Of a DNA stretch of 64,000 nucleotides, positions 38,455-47,511 are shown in pieces. The notes beneath the pieces were generated by a model, which saw only the letters and a program-made list of their open reading frames with translations, was not told the DNA's origin and did no database searches. Where the stretch lies: contig NZ_DATMGA010000066.1 of the NCBI RefSeq assembly GCF_035555955.1, forward strand, positions 1 through 64,000, written 5' to 3'. The first letter of the stretch is position 1; each line of letters starts with the position of its first letter. This stretch comes from Eoetvoesia sp035555955 (lineage in GTDB: Bacteria; Pseudomonadota; Gammaproteobacteria; Burkholderiales; Burkholderiaceae_B). Made by a program: the position numbers and the translations under genes.

Positions 38455-39811
38455 GGTGGGCCTCCTGGTTCGACTGGTGTGCTTCTTTTGGACTATTTTG
38501 CATCATAACGGTGCTTTCGGATAGCGTTTCGTTGTGTTTTTGATCCGTGCCCGGCCCGGCGTCCATGAGCTGCTCGAGCGTGACCGGAAGCGATTGCGCC
38601 AGCGAGGCCGAAACGGCGTCGAGCAGTCCCGGATCTTCAAGCAGGCCGATCTGGCTGCGGTCTATCAACAGCGCGTCGATGATCCTGCCCAGATCGGCGT
38701 CGCGCACGTCGCAGGTCAGCGCCCATTGCTCCGCGCCTTTTTCATGCGTCGGCACCACGTATCCCAGGCGTTTCAGTGTTCTCAGGACGACGAGCAGTTC
38801 GTCGGGATGCAGGCGCAGGTGGGCGCTGAGGAAGCGCAGGCTGCGGCCCGGAGAGGGCGTTCCCTGGGCGCTTCGCAAGGTGCGCATGACATTGATCGCA
38901 TCCACGAAGGCGGAGCCGGGTTGGCGGTTTTCCGCCCAGCGGCGCAGACGCAGCGACGGCAGCGTCGCCGCGACGGTGGCGCCGAAAAGCACGGCCAGCC
39001 ACGACAGATAGATCCATAGCAGAAAGATCGGCAGGGTGGCGAACGCGCCGTAGATGATGGTGTAGGAGGGAAAGCGCGTAATGTACAGCGCAAAGCCCGA
39101 TTTCATGATTTCGAGGACGATGGCCGTGCCGAAGCCTCCTGCCAGGGCGTCGCGCCAGTACACCTGCCTGTTGGGAACGGTTACAAAAAGGGCGGCGAAC
39201 CCCAGGCCTGTGATGACCAGCGGCACGAACGACAAGACCACGTTCAGGGCCGGCGCGATTTCCTGGACGCGGCCCAGCGATTCGCGGGCCAGGTACGAGG
39301 TCGTCCACAGGCTTGCGCCGGCCAGCACCGGCCCCAGCGAAATAATGGCCCAGTACACCAGCATGCGCTGGCGCATGGGGCGCTGCTGTTCGACATGCCA
39401 GATATCGTTGAAGGCGGTATCGATGGTCATGATGAGCATGACCGACACGACGATCAGAAAGACGGCCCCGACCGTGGTCAGTCCCGATGCCTTGGCGGCG
39501 AACTGGTTGAGGTAGCTCATGACCGTGTCCGAGACCGTCGGCGGCATGAGGTTGCTGGTCAGAAAGCCTTCCAGGGCGTCCTTGAAATCGGCAAACAACG
39601 GGAATGCCGTGAACAGCGACAGCACGACGGCTAGCAGGGGGACAATGGCCAGGACCGTGGTGAAGGTCAGGCTGGATGCGACTTGCGGCAGCTTCTTCTC
39701 GCTGGCGCGCTGCGCGGCGTAGCGCAGCACTTTGCCGGAGTTGATGGCCCAGATCCGCACGCGATCGGCGGGGGTGTCGGAGGCGGGAAGGTCGTTGGCG
39801 TCGGTATTCAT
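38438..39811 (-). CDS. YihY/virulence factor BrkB-family inner-membrane protein
   Basis: The 457 residues carry six hydrophobic segments between about residues 45 and 290 (SSLTFTTVLAIVPLLAVVLS; YGAFATLPIFLLWIYLSWLA) and a cytoplasmic C-terminal extension of about 160 residues. The old name RNase BN for this family is wrong; its real function is unclear. The C-terminal part looks winged-helix-like (HPDELLVVLRTLKRLGYV) and overlaps the CBS-protein gene. Confidence 0.9.
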   Translation of the reverse strand: MNTDANDLPASDTPADRVRIWAINSGKVLRYAAQRASEKKLPQVASSLTFTTVLAIVPLLAVVLSLFTAFPLFADFKDALEGFLTSNLMPPTVSDTVMSYLNQFAAKASGLTTVGAVFLIVVSVMLIMTIDTAFNDIWHVEQQRPMRQRMLVYWAIISLGPVLAGASLWTTSYLARESLGRVQEIAPALNVVLSFVPLVITGLGFAALFVTVPNRQVYWRDALAGGFGTAIVLEIMKSGFALYITRFPSYTIIYGAFATLPIFLLWIYLSWLAVLFGATVAATLPSLRLRRWAENRQPGSAFVDAINVMRTLRSAQGTPSPGRSLRFLSAHLRLHPDELLVVLRTLKRLGYVVPTHEKGAEQWALTCDVRDADLGRIIDALLIDRSQIGLLEDPGLLDAVSASLAQSLPVTLEQLMDAGPGTDQKHNETLSESTVMMQNSPKEAHQSNQEAHHVESQ

Positions 39812-39895
39812 GAATTGGATTCGGCATGGCGGGCGTGGGCAGCCAGGCTATCGTCCACGCATACCGCGGCAGCGGATTCGAGTAATAATACCAGT

Positions 39896-40285
39896 ATGAA
39901 TACGCAACCTAACCCTGTCTTGCGCTATGGCGCCATTTTTTTCCTGGTCGGGCTCATCGCCCTTTGCCTGGTCTGGGAGCTTGGCGCCGCGCCCTTGCGC
40001 CCCGGCGGTTCGCTGCTGGTCCTGAAGGTCCTGCCTTTGCTGTTTCCGCTGCGCGGGGTGCTCAAGGGCAGCCTTTACACGCTGCAATGGGCCGCCATGC
40101 TCGTCCTGCTTTACCTTATGGAGGGTATCGTGCGGGCGTATTCCGATCCATCCTCCGCATCCGTGGCCATGGCCTGGATCGAAATCATTTTGTCTCTGGG
40201 TTTTTATTTTTGTGCCATTTTTTATCTGCGGCCGGCAAAGAAGGCGGCCAAGGCGAAAAGCGCAATCCAGAAGGAGGCGCAATGA
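39896..40285 (+). CDS. DUF2069 membrane protein
   Basis: The 129-residue protein has four hydrophobic segments and the DUF2069 pattern PLLFPLRGVLKG with EGIVRAYSD. It is an inner-membrane protein of unknown role. The stop overlaps the selO start (ATGA at 40282), a sign of translational coupling. The C terminus is a short Lys/Ala-rich tail. Confidence 0.87.
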   Translation: MNTQPNPVLRYGAIFFLVGLIALCLVWELGAAPLRPGGSLLVLKVLPLLFPLRGVLKGSLYTLQWAAMLVLLYLMEGIVRAYSDPSSASVAMAWIEIILSLGFYFCAIFYLRPAKKAAKAKSAIQKEAQ

Positions 40286-41745
40286 GCATCGACAGCATCC
40301 AGGATCTCGAGGTCGTCAATTCGTTTGCGCAACTGCCGCCGGCCTTCTACACCCGGCTGGCGACGACGCCTCTGCGCCGGCCCCGGCTGCTGCATGCCAA
40401 TGCCTCCGTTGCCGGCTTGCTTGGCCTGTCGCCCAGGGCCTTGGCGGGCCAGGATTTCCTGGATGTCTGCGCGGGCAGCGTGCCGCTGCGCGGCGGCCAG
40501 ACTTTGTCCGCCGTATACAGCGGCCACCAGTTCGGCGTGTGGGCCGGCCAGTTGGGCGACGGCCGCGCGCATCTTCTGGGCGAGGTGATCACCCCGCAAG
40601 GGCCCATGGAAATCCAGCTCAAGGGCTCGGGGCGCACGCCGTATTCGCGCATGGGCGACGGCAGGGCGGTCGTGCGATCTTCCGTGCGCGAATACCTGGC
40701 CAGCGAGGCCATGGCCGGCCTGGGCATTCCCACCACGCGCGCCCTGGCCATCGTGGTCGGCGACGATCCGGTCTATCGCGAAACCGAAGAGCGGGCCGCC
40801 GTGGTGGCGCGGGTCTCGCCCAGCTTCATCCGCTTCGGATCGTTCGAGCACTGGGGCGGGAGCCCGCAAAACCTGCGTATTTTGCTCGACTATGTCATCG
40901 ACAGGTTTTATCCCGAATGCCGGGTCCAGGATAATCCCGGCGAAAGCGCCTTGAGGTTTCTGCGCCAGGTCGTGGCCAGGTCGGCCAGGCTGGTGGCCGA
41001 TTGGCAGACGGTGGGGTTTTGCCACGGTGTGATGAACACCGACAATATGTCCATACTGGGCCTGACCATGGACTACGGCCCCTATGGTTTCATGGACGGC
41101 TTCCAGATCAACCATGTGTGCAACCACACCGACGCGCAGGGCCGCTATGCCTGGAATGCCCAGCCTTCCGTGGTGAACTGGAATCTCTACCGCCTGGCCA
41201 GCTGCCTTACCGTATTGGACATCGAGGCCGACGCCTTGCGGGCCGAATTGCAGCATTATGAAGACGATTTCCTCGCGGCGTATCGCGGCAACCTGGTTCG
41301 CAAGTTCGGCTGGCTGCAATGGCGCGAGGGCGACGACATGCTGGTGGACGACTGGTGGCGTCTGCTGCACAACCAGCAAGCCGATTTCACCCTTGGCTTC
41401 AGGCGCCTGGCGCAGGCCCTGAGCGACCCCGAACCATGGCTCGACCTGTTTTCCGACCGCGCGGCGGCCCAGGCATGGCTGGCGGCCTATGCGCAGCGGC
41501 TCACACTGGAAAACCGGCCGGACGCCGAGCGCATCGCTGCCATGCAGTCGGCCAATCCCTTGTATGTGTTGCGCAACCATCTGGCGGAGCAGGCCATACA
41601 GGCCGCGCACCGGGAGGACTCCGGCGAAATCGAAACCCTGCTCAAGCTGTTGCGCGACCCTTATGTCGAACAGCCGGGCTATGAAGATTACGCCCAGCCG
41701 GCGCCGGAGTGGGCCTGCCGGCTGGAGGTCAGTTGTTCGTCGTGA
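40282..41745 (+). CDS. selO: Protein adenylyltransferase SelO (YdiU)
   Basis: A 487-residue pseudokinase that transfers AMP to Ser, Thr or Tyr of proteins and takes part in redox response. Landmarks are YSGHQFGVWAGQLGDGRA, EIQLKGSGRTPYSRMGDGRA, EYLASEAM, and the metal-binding HGVMNTDNMSILG and YGPYGFMDGF. It ends in Cys-Ser-Ser, the place of selenocysteine in eukaryotic SelO. AAGGAGG lies just ahead of the start inside the DUF2069 gene. Confidence 0.94.
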   Translation: MSIDSIQDLEVVNSFAQLPPAFYTRLATTPLRRPRLLHANASVAGLLGLSPRALAGQDFLDVCAGSVPLRGGQTLSAVYSGHQFGVWAGQLGDGRAHLLGEVITPQGPMEIQLKGSGRTPYSRMGDGRAVVRSSVREYLASEAMAGLGIPTTRALAIVVGDDPVYRETEERAAVVARVSPSFIRFGSFEHWGGSPQNLRILLDYVIDRFYPECRVQDNPGESALRFLRQVVARSARLVADWQTVGFCHGVMNTDNMSILGLTMDYGPYGFMDGFQINHVCNHTDAQGRYAWNAQPSVVNWNLYRLASCLTVLDIEADALRAELQHYEDDFLAAYRGNLVRKFGWLQWREGDDMLVDDWWRLLHNQQADFTLGFRRLAQALSDPEPWLDLFSDRAAAQAWLAAYAQRLTLENRPDAERIAAMQSANPLYVLRNHLAEQAIQAAHREDSGEIETLLKLLRDPYVEQPGYEDYAQPAPEWACRLEVSCSS

Positions 41746-41899
41746 GGCGGATACCCGCCGCGACGTCAAGCGCCGCCGTGGTGCAAGATATCGCTGCAAT
41801 GCCATAATTACGGTTGCCGCCAGGCTCAGCCCCAACGCGATCTGCGAAATATGTGTTGGCAGGCCCCAGGCCCTCATCCATTACTACCCGAAAATTCAT

Positions 41900-42958
41900 A
41901 TGTCCGGCAACACACTAGGTAAAATTTTCTGCGTCACCAATTTCGGCGAATCCCATGGCCCGGCCATCGGAGCGGTGGTGGACGGCTGTCCCGCGGGGCT
42001 GCCCCTGTCCGAAGAGGACATCCAGATAGAACTCGATCGGCGCCGGCCGGGCACGTCGCGCCACGTTACGCAGCGCCAGGAGGCCGACCGGGTGGAAATC
42101 CTTTCGGGGGTCTACGAAGGCGTCACTACCGGCACGCCCATCGGGCTGCTCATCCGCAATACCGACGCGCGCAGCAAGGACTACAGCAATATCGCCGATA
42201 CCTTCCGGCCGGGTCATGCCGACTATACCTATTGGCGCAAGTTCGGCGAGCGCGATCCGCGTGGAGGCGGGCGCTCCTCGGCGCGGCTGACGGCGCCCTC
42301 GGTGGCGGCCGGCGCCATCGCCAAGAAGTGGCTTGCCCAAACCTACGGCACCGTAATCCGCGGCTATATGAGCCAGCTCGGCCCCATTGCCATTCCCTTC
42401 GAGTCCTGGGACGAGGTTTCCGGCAATCCGTTCTACGCGCCGTGCGCATCGGTGGTGCCCGAACTCGAAGCCTTCATGGATCAATTGCGCCGCGACGGCG
42501 ACTCCATCGGGGCGCGCATCGAGGTCGTGGCCGAAAACCTGCCGGCTGGCTGGGGCGAGCCCCTGTACGACAGGCTGGACGCCGATATCGCCCATGTCAT
42601 GATGGGCTTGAACGCCGTGAAGGGCGTGTCCATCGGAGCGGGTTTCGCCAGCATCGCGCAGCGCGGCTCCGAACACGGCGACGAAATCACGCCCGCCGGC
42701 TTCAAGACCAATAACGCAGGCGGCATATTGGGCGGCATTTCGTCGGGCCAGCCGATTACGGTGTCGCTGGCCATCAAACCCACCTCCAGCATCCGGATCG
42801 AACGCCAGTCCGTCAATCGAGCGGGCGAGCCAGTAACCGTCCAGACCCTGGGCCGCCACGATCCCTGCGTGGGCATACGCGCCACTCCCATTGCCGAGGC
42901 CTTGCTGGCCATCGTGCTCATGGACCATGCCCTGCGCCACAGGGCGCAAAACGGCTGA
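41900..42958 (+). CDS. aroC: Chorismate synthase
   Basis: The 352-residue enzyme makes chorismate from EPSP with reduced FMN, the last shared step toward aromatic amino acids. The family signatures GESHGPAIGAVVDGCPAG, RPGHADYTYWRKFGERDPR and GGISSGQPI are intact. The start at 41900 (MSGNTLGKIFCVTNFGESHG) is the standard one. A 154-base gap precedes it with no clear terminator. Confidence 0.96.
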   Translation: MSGNTLGKIFCVTNFGESHGPAIGAVVDGCPAGLPLSEEDIQIELDRRRPGTSRHVTQRQEADRVEILSGVYEGVTTGTPIGLLIRNTDARSKDYSNIADTFRPGHADYTYWRKFGERDPRGGGRSSARLTAPSVAAGAIAKKWLAQTYGTVIRGYMSQLGPIAIPFESWDEVSGNPFYAPCASVVPELEAFMDQLRRDGDSIGARIEVVAENLPAGWGEPLYDRLDADIAHVMMGLNAVKGVSIGAGFASIAQRGSEHGDEITPAGFKTNNAGGILGGISSGQPITVSLAIKPTSSIRIERQSVNRAGEPVTVQTLGRHDPCVGIRATPIAEALLAIVLMDHALRHRAQNG

Positions 42959-42979
42959 CCTTGCTCAGGATAGCACTCG

Positions 42980-43011
42980 TTGTACTAGTATAAAAAGTCT
43001 TCTTGTACTAG
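42980..43011 (+). repeat. Two direct copies of a 9-mer in the leuC promoter region
   Basis: TTGTACTAG occurs at 42980-42988 and 43003-43011, 23 bases apart. The second copy contains the -35 box of the leuC promoter. They may be regulator half-sites, for example of a LysR-type protein, but this is inference. Confidence 0.5.
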
Positions 43012-43030
43012 GTTATGAGACTGGCATAAT
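43003..43030 (+). promoter_or_regulatory. Candidate leuC promoter
   Basis: TTGTAC (43003-43008) and CATAAT (43025-43030) are 16 bases apart; the -10 matches 5 of 6. The start codon follows 60 bases after the -10 box, with a stem-loop between. Confidence 0.45.
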
Positions 43031-43039
43031 AGTAAAAAA

Positions 43040-43060
43040 CCGGTGGCGAGCACCGGCTTT
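43040..43060 (+). terminator. Stem-loop with T-run between aroC and leuC
   Basis: CCGGTG-GCGAG-CACCGG forms a 6-bp stem, preceded by six A and followed by CTTTT. It may end aroC transcripts. If the promoter just before it is real, the hairpin also sits at the 5' end of leuC mRNA and could affect its stability or act as an attenuator. Confidence 0.55.
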
Positions 43061-43090
43061 TCCATCCCGAACTTTCAAGAGCACTTAGCC

Positions 43091-44494
43091 ATGGCCCAGA
43101 CCCTGTACGATAAATTATGGAGCGCGCACGTAGTGGACCAAGAGTCCGACGGCACGTGTTTGATCTACATCGATCGTCAACTTCTGCACGAAGTGACCAG
43201 CCCCCAGGCCTTCGAGGGCCTGACCCTGGCCGGGCGCAAGCCGTGGCGCGTCAGCGCCAACCTGGCGGTTGCCGACCACAACGTCCCGACGACCGCGCGC
43301 AGCGAAGGCATCCAGGATCCCGTTTCCCGCCTTCAGGTCGACACGCTGGATGAAAACTGTGAAAAATACGGCCTGACCGAGTTTCGCATGAACGATCGGC
43401 GCCAGGGCATCGTGCACATCATCGGGCCTGAACAGGGCGCCACGTTGCCGGGCATGACCGTCGTGTGCGGCGATTCCCACACCAGTACGCACGGCGCCGT
43501 GGGCGCCCTGGCATTCGGCATCGGCACCTCCGAAGTCGAGCATGTCCTGGCGACCCAGACGCTGCTCATGAAGAAGAACAAGAACATGCTGGTGCGCGTC
43601 GAAGGCGAACTGCCCGTGGGCTGTACGGCCAAAGATCTGGTTCTCTACGTCATCGGCAAGATCGGCACGGCCGGCGGCACGGGCTACGCCATCGAGTTCG
43701 GCGGCAGCACGATGCGCGCTTTGTCCGTGGAAGGGCGCATGACGGTCTGCAATATGGCGATCGAGGCGGGCGCCCGTTCCGGCATGGTGGCCGTCGACCA
43801 GAAGACCATCGATTATTTCCGCGGCCGCCCTTATGCGCCCACGGGGGCCTTGTGGGATCAGGCGGTTCAATACTGGAGCACGCTGCATTCCGACGAAGGC
43901 GCCGCGTTCGATCGCGTGGTCGAGATCGATGCGCGCCAGATCACGCCGCAGGTGTCGTGGGGCACGTCGCCCGAAATGGTGCTGCCCGTCGATGCGCGGG
44001 TGCCGGATCCCGACAAGGAAAAAGACGAAGTGCGGCGCAGCGGCATGGAGCGCGCGCTCGAATACATGGGTTTGAAACCCAACACGCTGCTTACCGACAT
44101 CAAGGTCGACCGCGTATTCATTGGTTCCTGCACCAATGCGCGCATCGAGGATCTGCGCGCGGCCGCCGCCGTGGCGCGCGGCAAGCGGGTGGCCTCTTCG
44201 GTCAAGCAGGCCATGGTGGTACCCGGCTCCGGCCTGGTCAAGCTGCAGGCCGAGAAGGAAGGGCTGGACAAGATATTCCTGGAAGCCGGCTTCGAGTGGC
44301 GCGAACCGGGCTGTTCGATGTGCCTGGCAATGAACGCCGACCGTCTGGAGCCCGGCGAACGCTGCGCATCGACCTCGAACCGCAACTTCGAAGGCCGCCA
44401 GGGGCAGGGCGGACGCACCCACCTGGTCAGTCCGGCCATGGCGGCCGCCGCTGCCGTCGCCGGCCACTTTGTCGACGTACGAAATTTTCGATAG
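43091..44494 (+). CDS. leuC: 3-isopropylmalate dehydratase large subunit
   Basis: The 467-residue aconitase-family subunit carries the 4Fe-4S cluster. Cluster Cys residues appear in GSCTNAR and in the pair of the EPGCSMCLAMN motif; VCGDSHTSTHGA and SNRNFEGRQG are also present. With LeuD it converts 2-isopropylmalate to 3-isopropylmalate in leucine synthesis. leuD follows after 9 bases. Confidence 0.97.
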   Translation: MAQTLYDKLWSAHVVDQESDGTCLIYIDRQLLHEVTSPQAFEGLTLAGRKPWRVSANLAVADHNVPTTARSEGIQDPVSRLQVDTLDENCEKYGLTEFRMNDRRQGIVHIIGPEQGATLPGMTVVCGDSHTSTHGAVGALAFGIGTSEVEHVLATQTLLMKKNKNMLVRVEGELPVGCTAKDLVLYVIGKIGTAGGTGYAIEFGGSTMRALSVEGRMTVCNMAIEAGARSGMVAVDQKTIDYFRGRPYAPTGALWDQAVQYWSTLHSDEGAAFDRVVEIDARQITPQVSWGTSPEMVLPVDARVPDPDKEKDEVRRSGMERALEYMGLKPNTLLTDIKVDRVFIGSCTNARIEDLRAAAAVARGKRVASSVKQAMVVPGSGLVKLQAEKEGLDKIFLEAGFEWREPGCSMCLAMNADRLEPGERCASTSNRNFEGRQGQGGRTHLVSPAMAAAAAVAGHFVDVRNFR

Positions 44495-44503
44495 GAAGCC
44501 ATC

Positions 44504-45154
44504 ATGCAAGCCTTTACCACCCATCACGGCCTGGTAGCGCCGCTCGACCGTGAAAACGTCGACACCGACCTCATCATTCCCAAGCAATTCCTGAAGTCCA
44601 TCAAGCGTACGGGTTTCGGTCCCAATCTGTTCGACGAGTTGCGCTATCTGGATCACGGCGAGCCGGGCATGGATAACTCCAAACGCCCGCTCAACCCCGA
44701 CTTCGTGCTGAACCAACCCCGCTACCAAGGCGCGTCCATCCTGCTGGCCCGCAAGAACTTCGGCTGCGGCTCCAGCCGCGAACATGCGCCCTGGGCATTG
44801 GATCAGTACGGCTTCCGGGCGATCATCGCGCCGTCGTATGCCGACATCTTCTTCAACAACAGCTTCAAGAACGGCCTGTTGCCCATCGTGCTGCCGGAAC
44901 TGCAGGTGGCCCGCCTGTTCGACGAAGTGCGGGCGTTCGCGGGCTACAAGCTGCGCATCGACCTGGAGAGGCAGGTCGTGATCACCGAAGACGGTCGCGA
45001 ACTGGCCTTCGATATCGAGCCGTTCCGCAAGCGCTGTCTGTTGAACGGCCTTGACGACATCGGCCTGACCTTGCAGAAAGCGGATAAGATTCGCGCTTTC
45101 GAGGCCGAACGCCTGGCTCGCCACCCCTGGCTTGAATCACGCCCCATTGCATAG
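44504..45154 (+). CDS. leuD: 3-isopropylmalate dehydratase small subunit
   Basis: A 216-residue swivel-domain subunit with NVDTDLIIPKQFLK near the N terminus and the substrate-binding NFGCGSSREHAPWAL. The start lies 9 bases after leuC and has AGGAAG ahead. leuB follows after 9 bases, so leuCDB form one operon. Confidence 0.97.
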   Translation: MQAFTTHHGLVAPLDRENVDTDLIIPKQFLKSIKRTGFGPNLFDELRYLDHGEPGMDNSKRPLNPDFVLNQPRYQGASILLARKNFGCGSSREHAPWALDQYGFRAIIAPSYADIFFNNSFKNGLLPIVLPELQVARLFDEVRAFAGYKLRIDLERQVVITEDGRELAFDIEPFRKRCLLNGLDDIGLTLQKADKIRAFEAERLARHPWLESRPIA

Positions 45155-45163
45155 GAAGAACAA

Positions 45164-46240
45164 ATGACACACAAAATCGCAGTACTGCCCGGCGATGGAA
45201 TCGGCCCTGAAATCACGGAACAGGCCGTGCGCGTTTTAAGCGCGCTGGGCCTTGACCTCGAACTGCATACCGAGCCTGTCGGCGGCGCGGCCTACGACAA
45301 GCACGGCCATCCTTTGCCTCCTTCCACGCTGAACCTGGCCAAGGAGTCGGCGGCCATCTTGTTCGGCGCCGTGGGCGACTGGAAATACGATTCGCTGGCG
45401 CGCGAGCTGCGCCCCGAGCAGGCTATCCTGGGCCTGCGCCGCGCACTGGGCCTGTTCGCCAACCTGCGGCCCGCCATTTTGTATGCCGAGCTGGCCAACG
45501 CCTCGTCGCTCAAGCCCGAGGTGGTGGCTGGGCTGGATATCCTTATTGTTCGCGAACTGACCGGCGACATCTATTTCGGCCAGCCGCGCGGCGTGCGCGA
45601 AGTCGCCGACGGCCCGTTCAAGGGCGAGCGCCAGGGCTTCGACACCATGCACTACGCCGAATCCGAAGTGCGCCGCATTGCGCACGTGGCGTTCCAGGCG
45701 GCTCAGAAGCGCAGCAAGAAGCTTTGCAGCGTGGACAAGGCCAACGTGCTCGAAACCTCCCAGTTCTGGCGCGATACCGTCATCGACGTGGCGCACGAAT
45801 ATCCCGACGTGGCGCTAAGCCATATGTATGTCGATAATGCCGCCATGCAGCTCGTGCGCGCGCCCAAGGAGTTCGACGTCATCGTCACCGGCAACCTGTT
45901 CGGCGACATTCTTTCCGACGAAGCGTCCATGCTCACGGGTTCCATCGGCATGCTGCCGTCGGCCTCGCTCAATGCCTCGAACCAGGGCCTTTACGAGCCC
46001 AGCCACGGGTCGGCCCCCGATATCGCCGGCAAGAACGTCGCCAACCCTCTGGCGACCATACTTTCCGCCGCCATGCTGCTGCGCTACTCGCTTGGCGAAG
46101 CGGCCCAGGCGGATCGGATCGAAGCCGCGGTGCAGGCGGTTCTGCGCCAGGGCCTGCGCACTGCCGACATCTTCGAAGCCGGCATGAACCGGGTTTCGAC
46201 GTCGGAAATGGGCGATGCCGTCCTGAAGGCGCTAAAATAG
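45164..46240 (+). CDS. leuB: 3-isopropylmalate dehydrogenase
   Basis: The 358-residue NAD-dependent enzyme oxidises and decarboxylates 3-isopropylmalate to 2-oxoisocaproate. It shows LPGDGIGPEI, RELTGDIYFG, the catalytic Lys in VDKANVLETS, NLFGDILSDEASML and the NAD-binding HGSAPDIAGKN. It ends the leuCDB cluster; a 138-base structured leader separates it from asd. Confidence 0.97.
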   Translation: MTHKIAVLPGDGIGPEITEQAVRVLSALGLDLELHTEPVGGAAYDKHGHPLPPSTLNLAKESAAILFGAVGDWKYDSLARELRPEQAILGLRRALGLFANLRPAILYAELANASSLKPEVVAGLDILIVRELTGDIYFGQPRGVREVADGPFKGERQGFDTMHYAESEVRRIAHVAFQAAQKRSKKLCSVDKANVLETSQFWRDTVIDVAHEYPDVALSHMYVDNAAMQLVRAPKEFDVIVTGNLFGDILSDEASMLTGSIGMLPSASLNASNQGLYEPSHGSAPDIAGKNVANPLATILSAAMLLRYSLGEAAQADRIEAAVQAVLRQGLRTADIFEAGMNRVSTSEMGDAVLKALK

Positions 46241-46270
46241 CGTCTTACCATAATATTGTTAATATTGCTG

Positions 46271-46305
46271 GTTAACGGCTGATTCCCAGCGTGATTTGTT
46301 AACGG
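46271..46305 (+). repeat. GTTAACGG direct repeats upstream of asd
   Basis: GTTAACGG occurs at 46271-46278 and 46298-46305, 27 bases apart, in an AT-rich stretch that also has GTTAAT and TTAACG. This could be an operator region for asd; no regulator can be named. Confidence 0.4.
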
Positions 46306-46312
46306 TATTAAC

Positions 46313-46342
46313 GATGCATTACCGGGGTCCTGGTAGTGCATC
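46313..46342 (+). promoter_or_regulatory. Strong stem-loop in the asd leader
   Basis: GATGCATTACC and GGTAGTGCATC form an 11-bp stem with one G-U pair and an 8-base loop, ending 36 bases before the asd start. A T-run appears only about 20 bases later, so it is not a standard terminator. It may be an mRNA stability or translation element. Confidence 0.5.
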
Positions 46343-46378
46343 GACGCCTGATTTCCCTATTTTTTAAGTGACAGCAAC

Positions 46379-47509
46379 ATGAGCCAAGCAGTAGGTCTGG
46401 TCGGCTGGCGCGGCATGGTGGGTTCGGTACTCATGCAGCGCATGCGCGACGAAAACGATTTTTCCCTGTTCGAACCGGTGTTCTTCTCGACCAGCAATTC
46501 CGGCGGCAAGGCGCCGGCCTGGGCCGAGGGCGCGGGGCCCTTGCAAGACGCCTACGACATCGAAACCCTGAAAAAGCTGCCCATCATCGTCACCGCCCAG
46601 GGCGGCGACTACACCACCCAGGTCTATCCCAAGCTGCGCGCGGCCGGCTGGACCGGCATCTGGATCGATGCGGCCAGCACCTTGCGCATGGCCGACGATG
46701 CCATCATCGTGCTCGATCCCGTCAATCGCCCCGTCATCGACGCGGCGCTCGGGCGCGGCGTCAAGAACTTCATCGGCGGCAACTGCACGGTAAGCTGCAT
46801 GCTCATGGGCCTGTCGGGCCTGTTCAACAACGACCTGGTCGAGTGGATGACCAGCATGACCTACCAGGCGGCATCGGGCGGCGGCGCCCAGCACATGCGC
46901 GAACTGCTTACCCAGTTCGGCCTGCTCAACGTGTCGGTCAAGTCCTTGCTGGACGATCCGGCTTCCGCAATTTTGGAAATCGACCGCGGCGTATTGGCCA
47001 CGCAAAAGCTCGAAAGCCTTCCGCGCGACCATTTCGGCGTCCCTCTGGCCGGCAGCCTGATTCCCTGGATCGACAAAGACCTGGGCAACGGCGTGTCGCG
47101 CGAAGAATGGAAGGCCGAAGCCGAAACCAACAAAATCCTGGGCCGCGGCGAAGCCTTTGGCACCGCTCCCACGCCTATCGACGGCCTTTGCGTGCGCATC
47201 GGCGCCATGCGCTGCCATAGCCAGGCGCTGACCATCAAGCTCAAGCGCGACGTGCCTCTCGACGAAATCAGCGATATGTTGCGTGAGGGCTCCAAGTGGG
47301 CCAAGGTCATCCCCAACGAGCGCGATGCGACCATGCAGGCATTGACGCCGGTGGCCGTCACCGGTACGCTGGACATTCCCGTGGGGCGCTTGCGCAAAAT
47401 GTCCATGGGGCCGGAATACCTCAGCGCCTTTACCGTTGGCGATCAATTGCTTTGGGGCGCCGCCGAACCTTTGCGCCGTATGCTGCGCATTTCTTTGGGT
47501 GAACTCTGA
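46379..47509 (+). CDS. asd: Aspartate-semialdehyde dehydrogenase
   Basis: The 376-residue NADP enzyme converts aspartyl phosphate to the semialdehyde for lysine, threonine and methionine. It has the N-terminal VGLVGWRGMVGSVLMQRM, the catalytic Cys in GGNCTVSCMLMGL and a His-bearing RIGAMRCHSQALTIKL. Length and motifs match the gram-negative type. The FimV-like gene follows after 2 bases. Confidence 0.96.
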   Translation: MSQAVGLVGWRGMVGSVLMQRMRDENDFSLFEPVFFSTSNSGGKAPAWAEGAGPLQDAYDIETLKKLPIIVTAQGGDYTTQVYPKLRAAGWTGIWIDAASTLRMADDAIIVLDPVNRPVIDAALGRGVKNFIGGNCTVSCMLMGLSGLFNNDLVEWMTSMTYQAASGGGAQHMRELLTQFGLLNVSVKSLLDDPASAILEIDRGVLATQKLESLPRDHFGVPLAGSLIPWIDKDLGNGVSREEWKAEAETNKILGRGEAFGTAPTPIDGLCVRIGAMRCHSQALTIKLKRDVPLDEISDMLREGSKWAKVIPNERDATMQALTPVAVTGTLDIPVGRLRKMSMGPEYLSAFTVGDQLLWGAAEPLRRMLRISLGEL

Positions 47510-47511
47510 CA

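Noticed and set aside
42959..43090. Leucine leader peptide before leuC
   Set aside because: Short frames here (for example ATG at 43015) carry at most one Leu codon.
43115..45124. A 669-codon open frame on the minus strand
   Set aside because: It lies wholly antisense to leuC and leuD. Long empty frames are expected opposite GC-rich genes; the protein has no family resemblance.
46241..46378. Lysine riboswitch before asd
   Set aside because: The gap of 138 bases is too short and lacks the conserved junction sequences.
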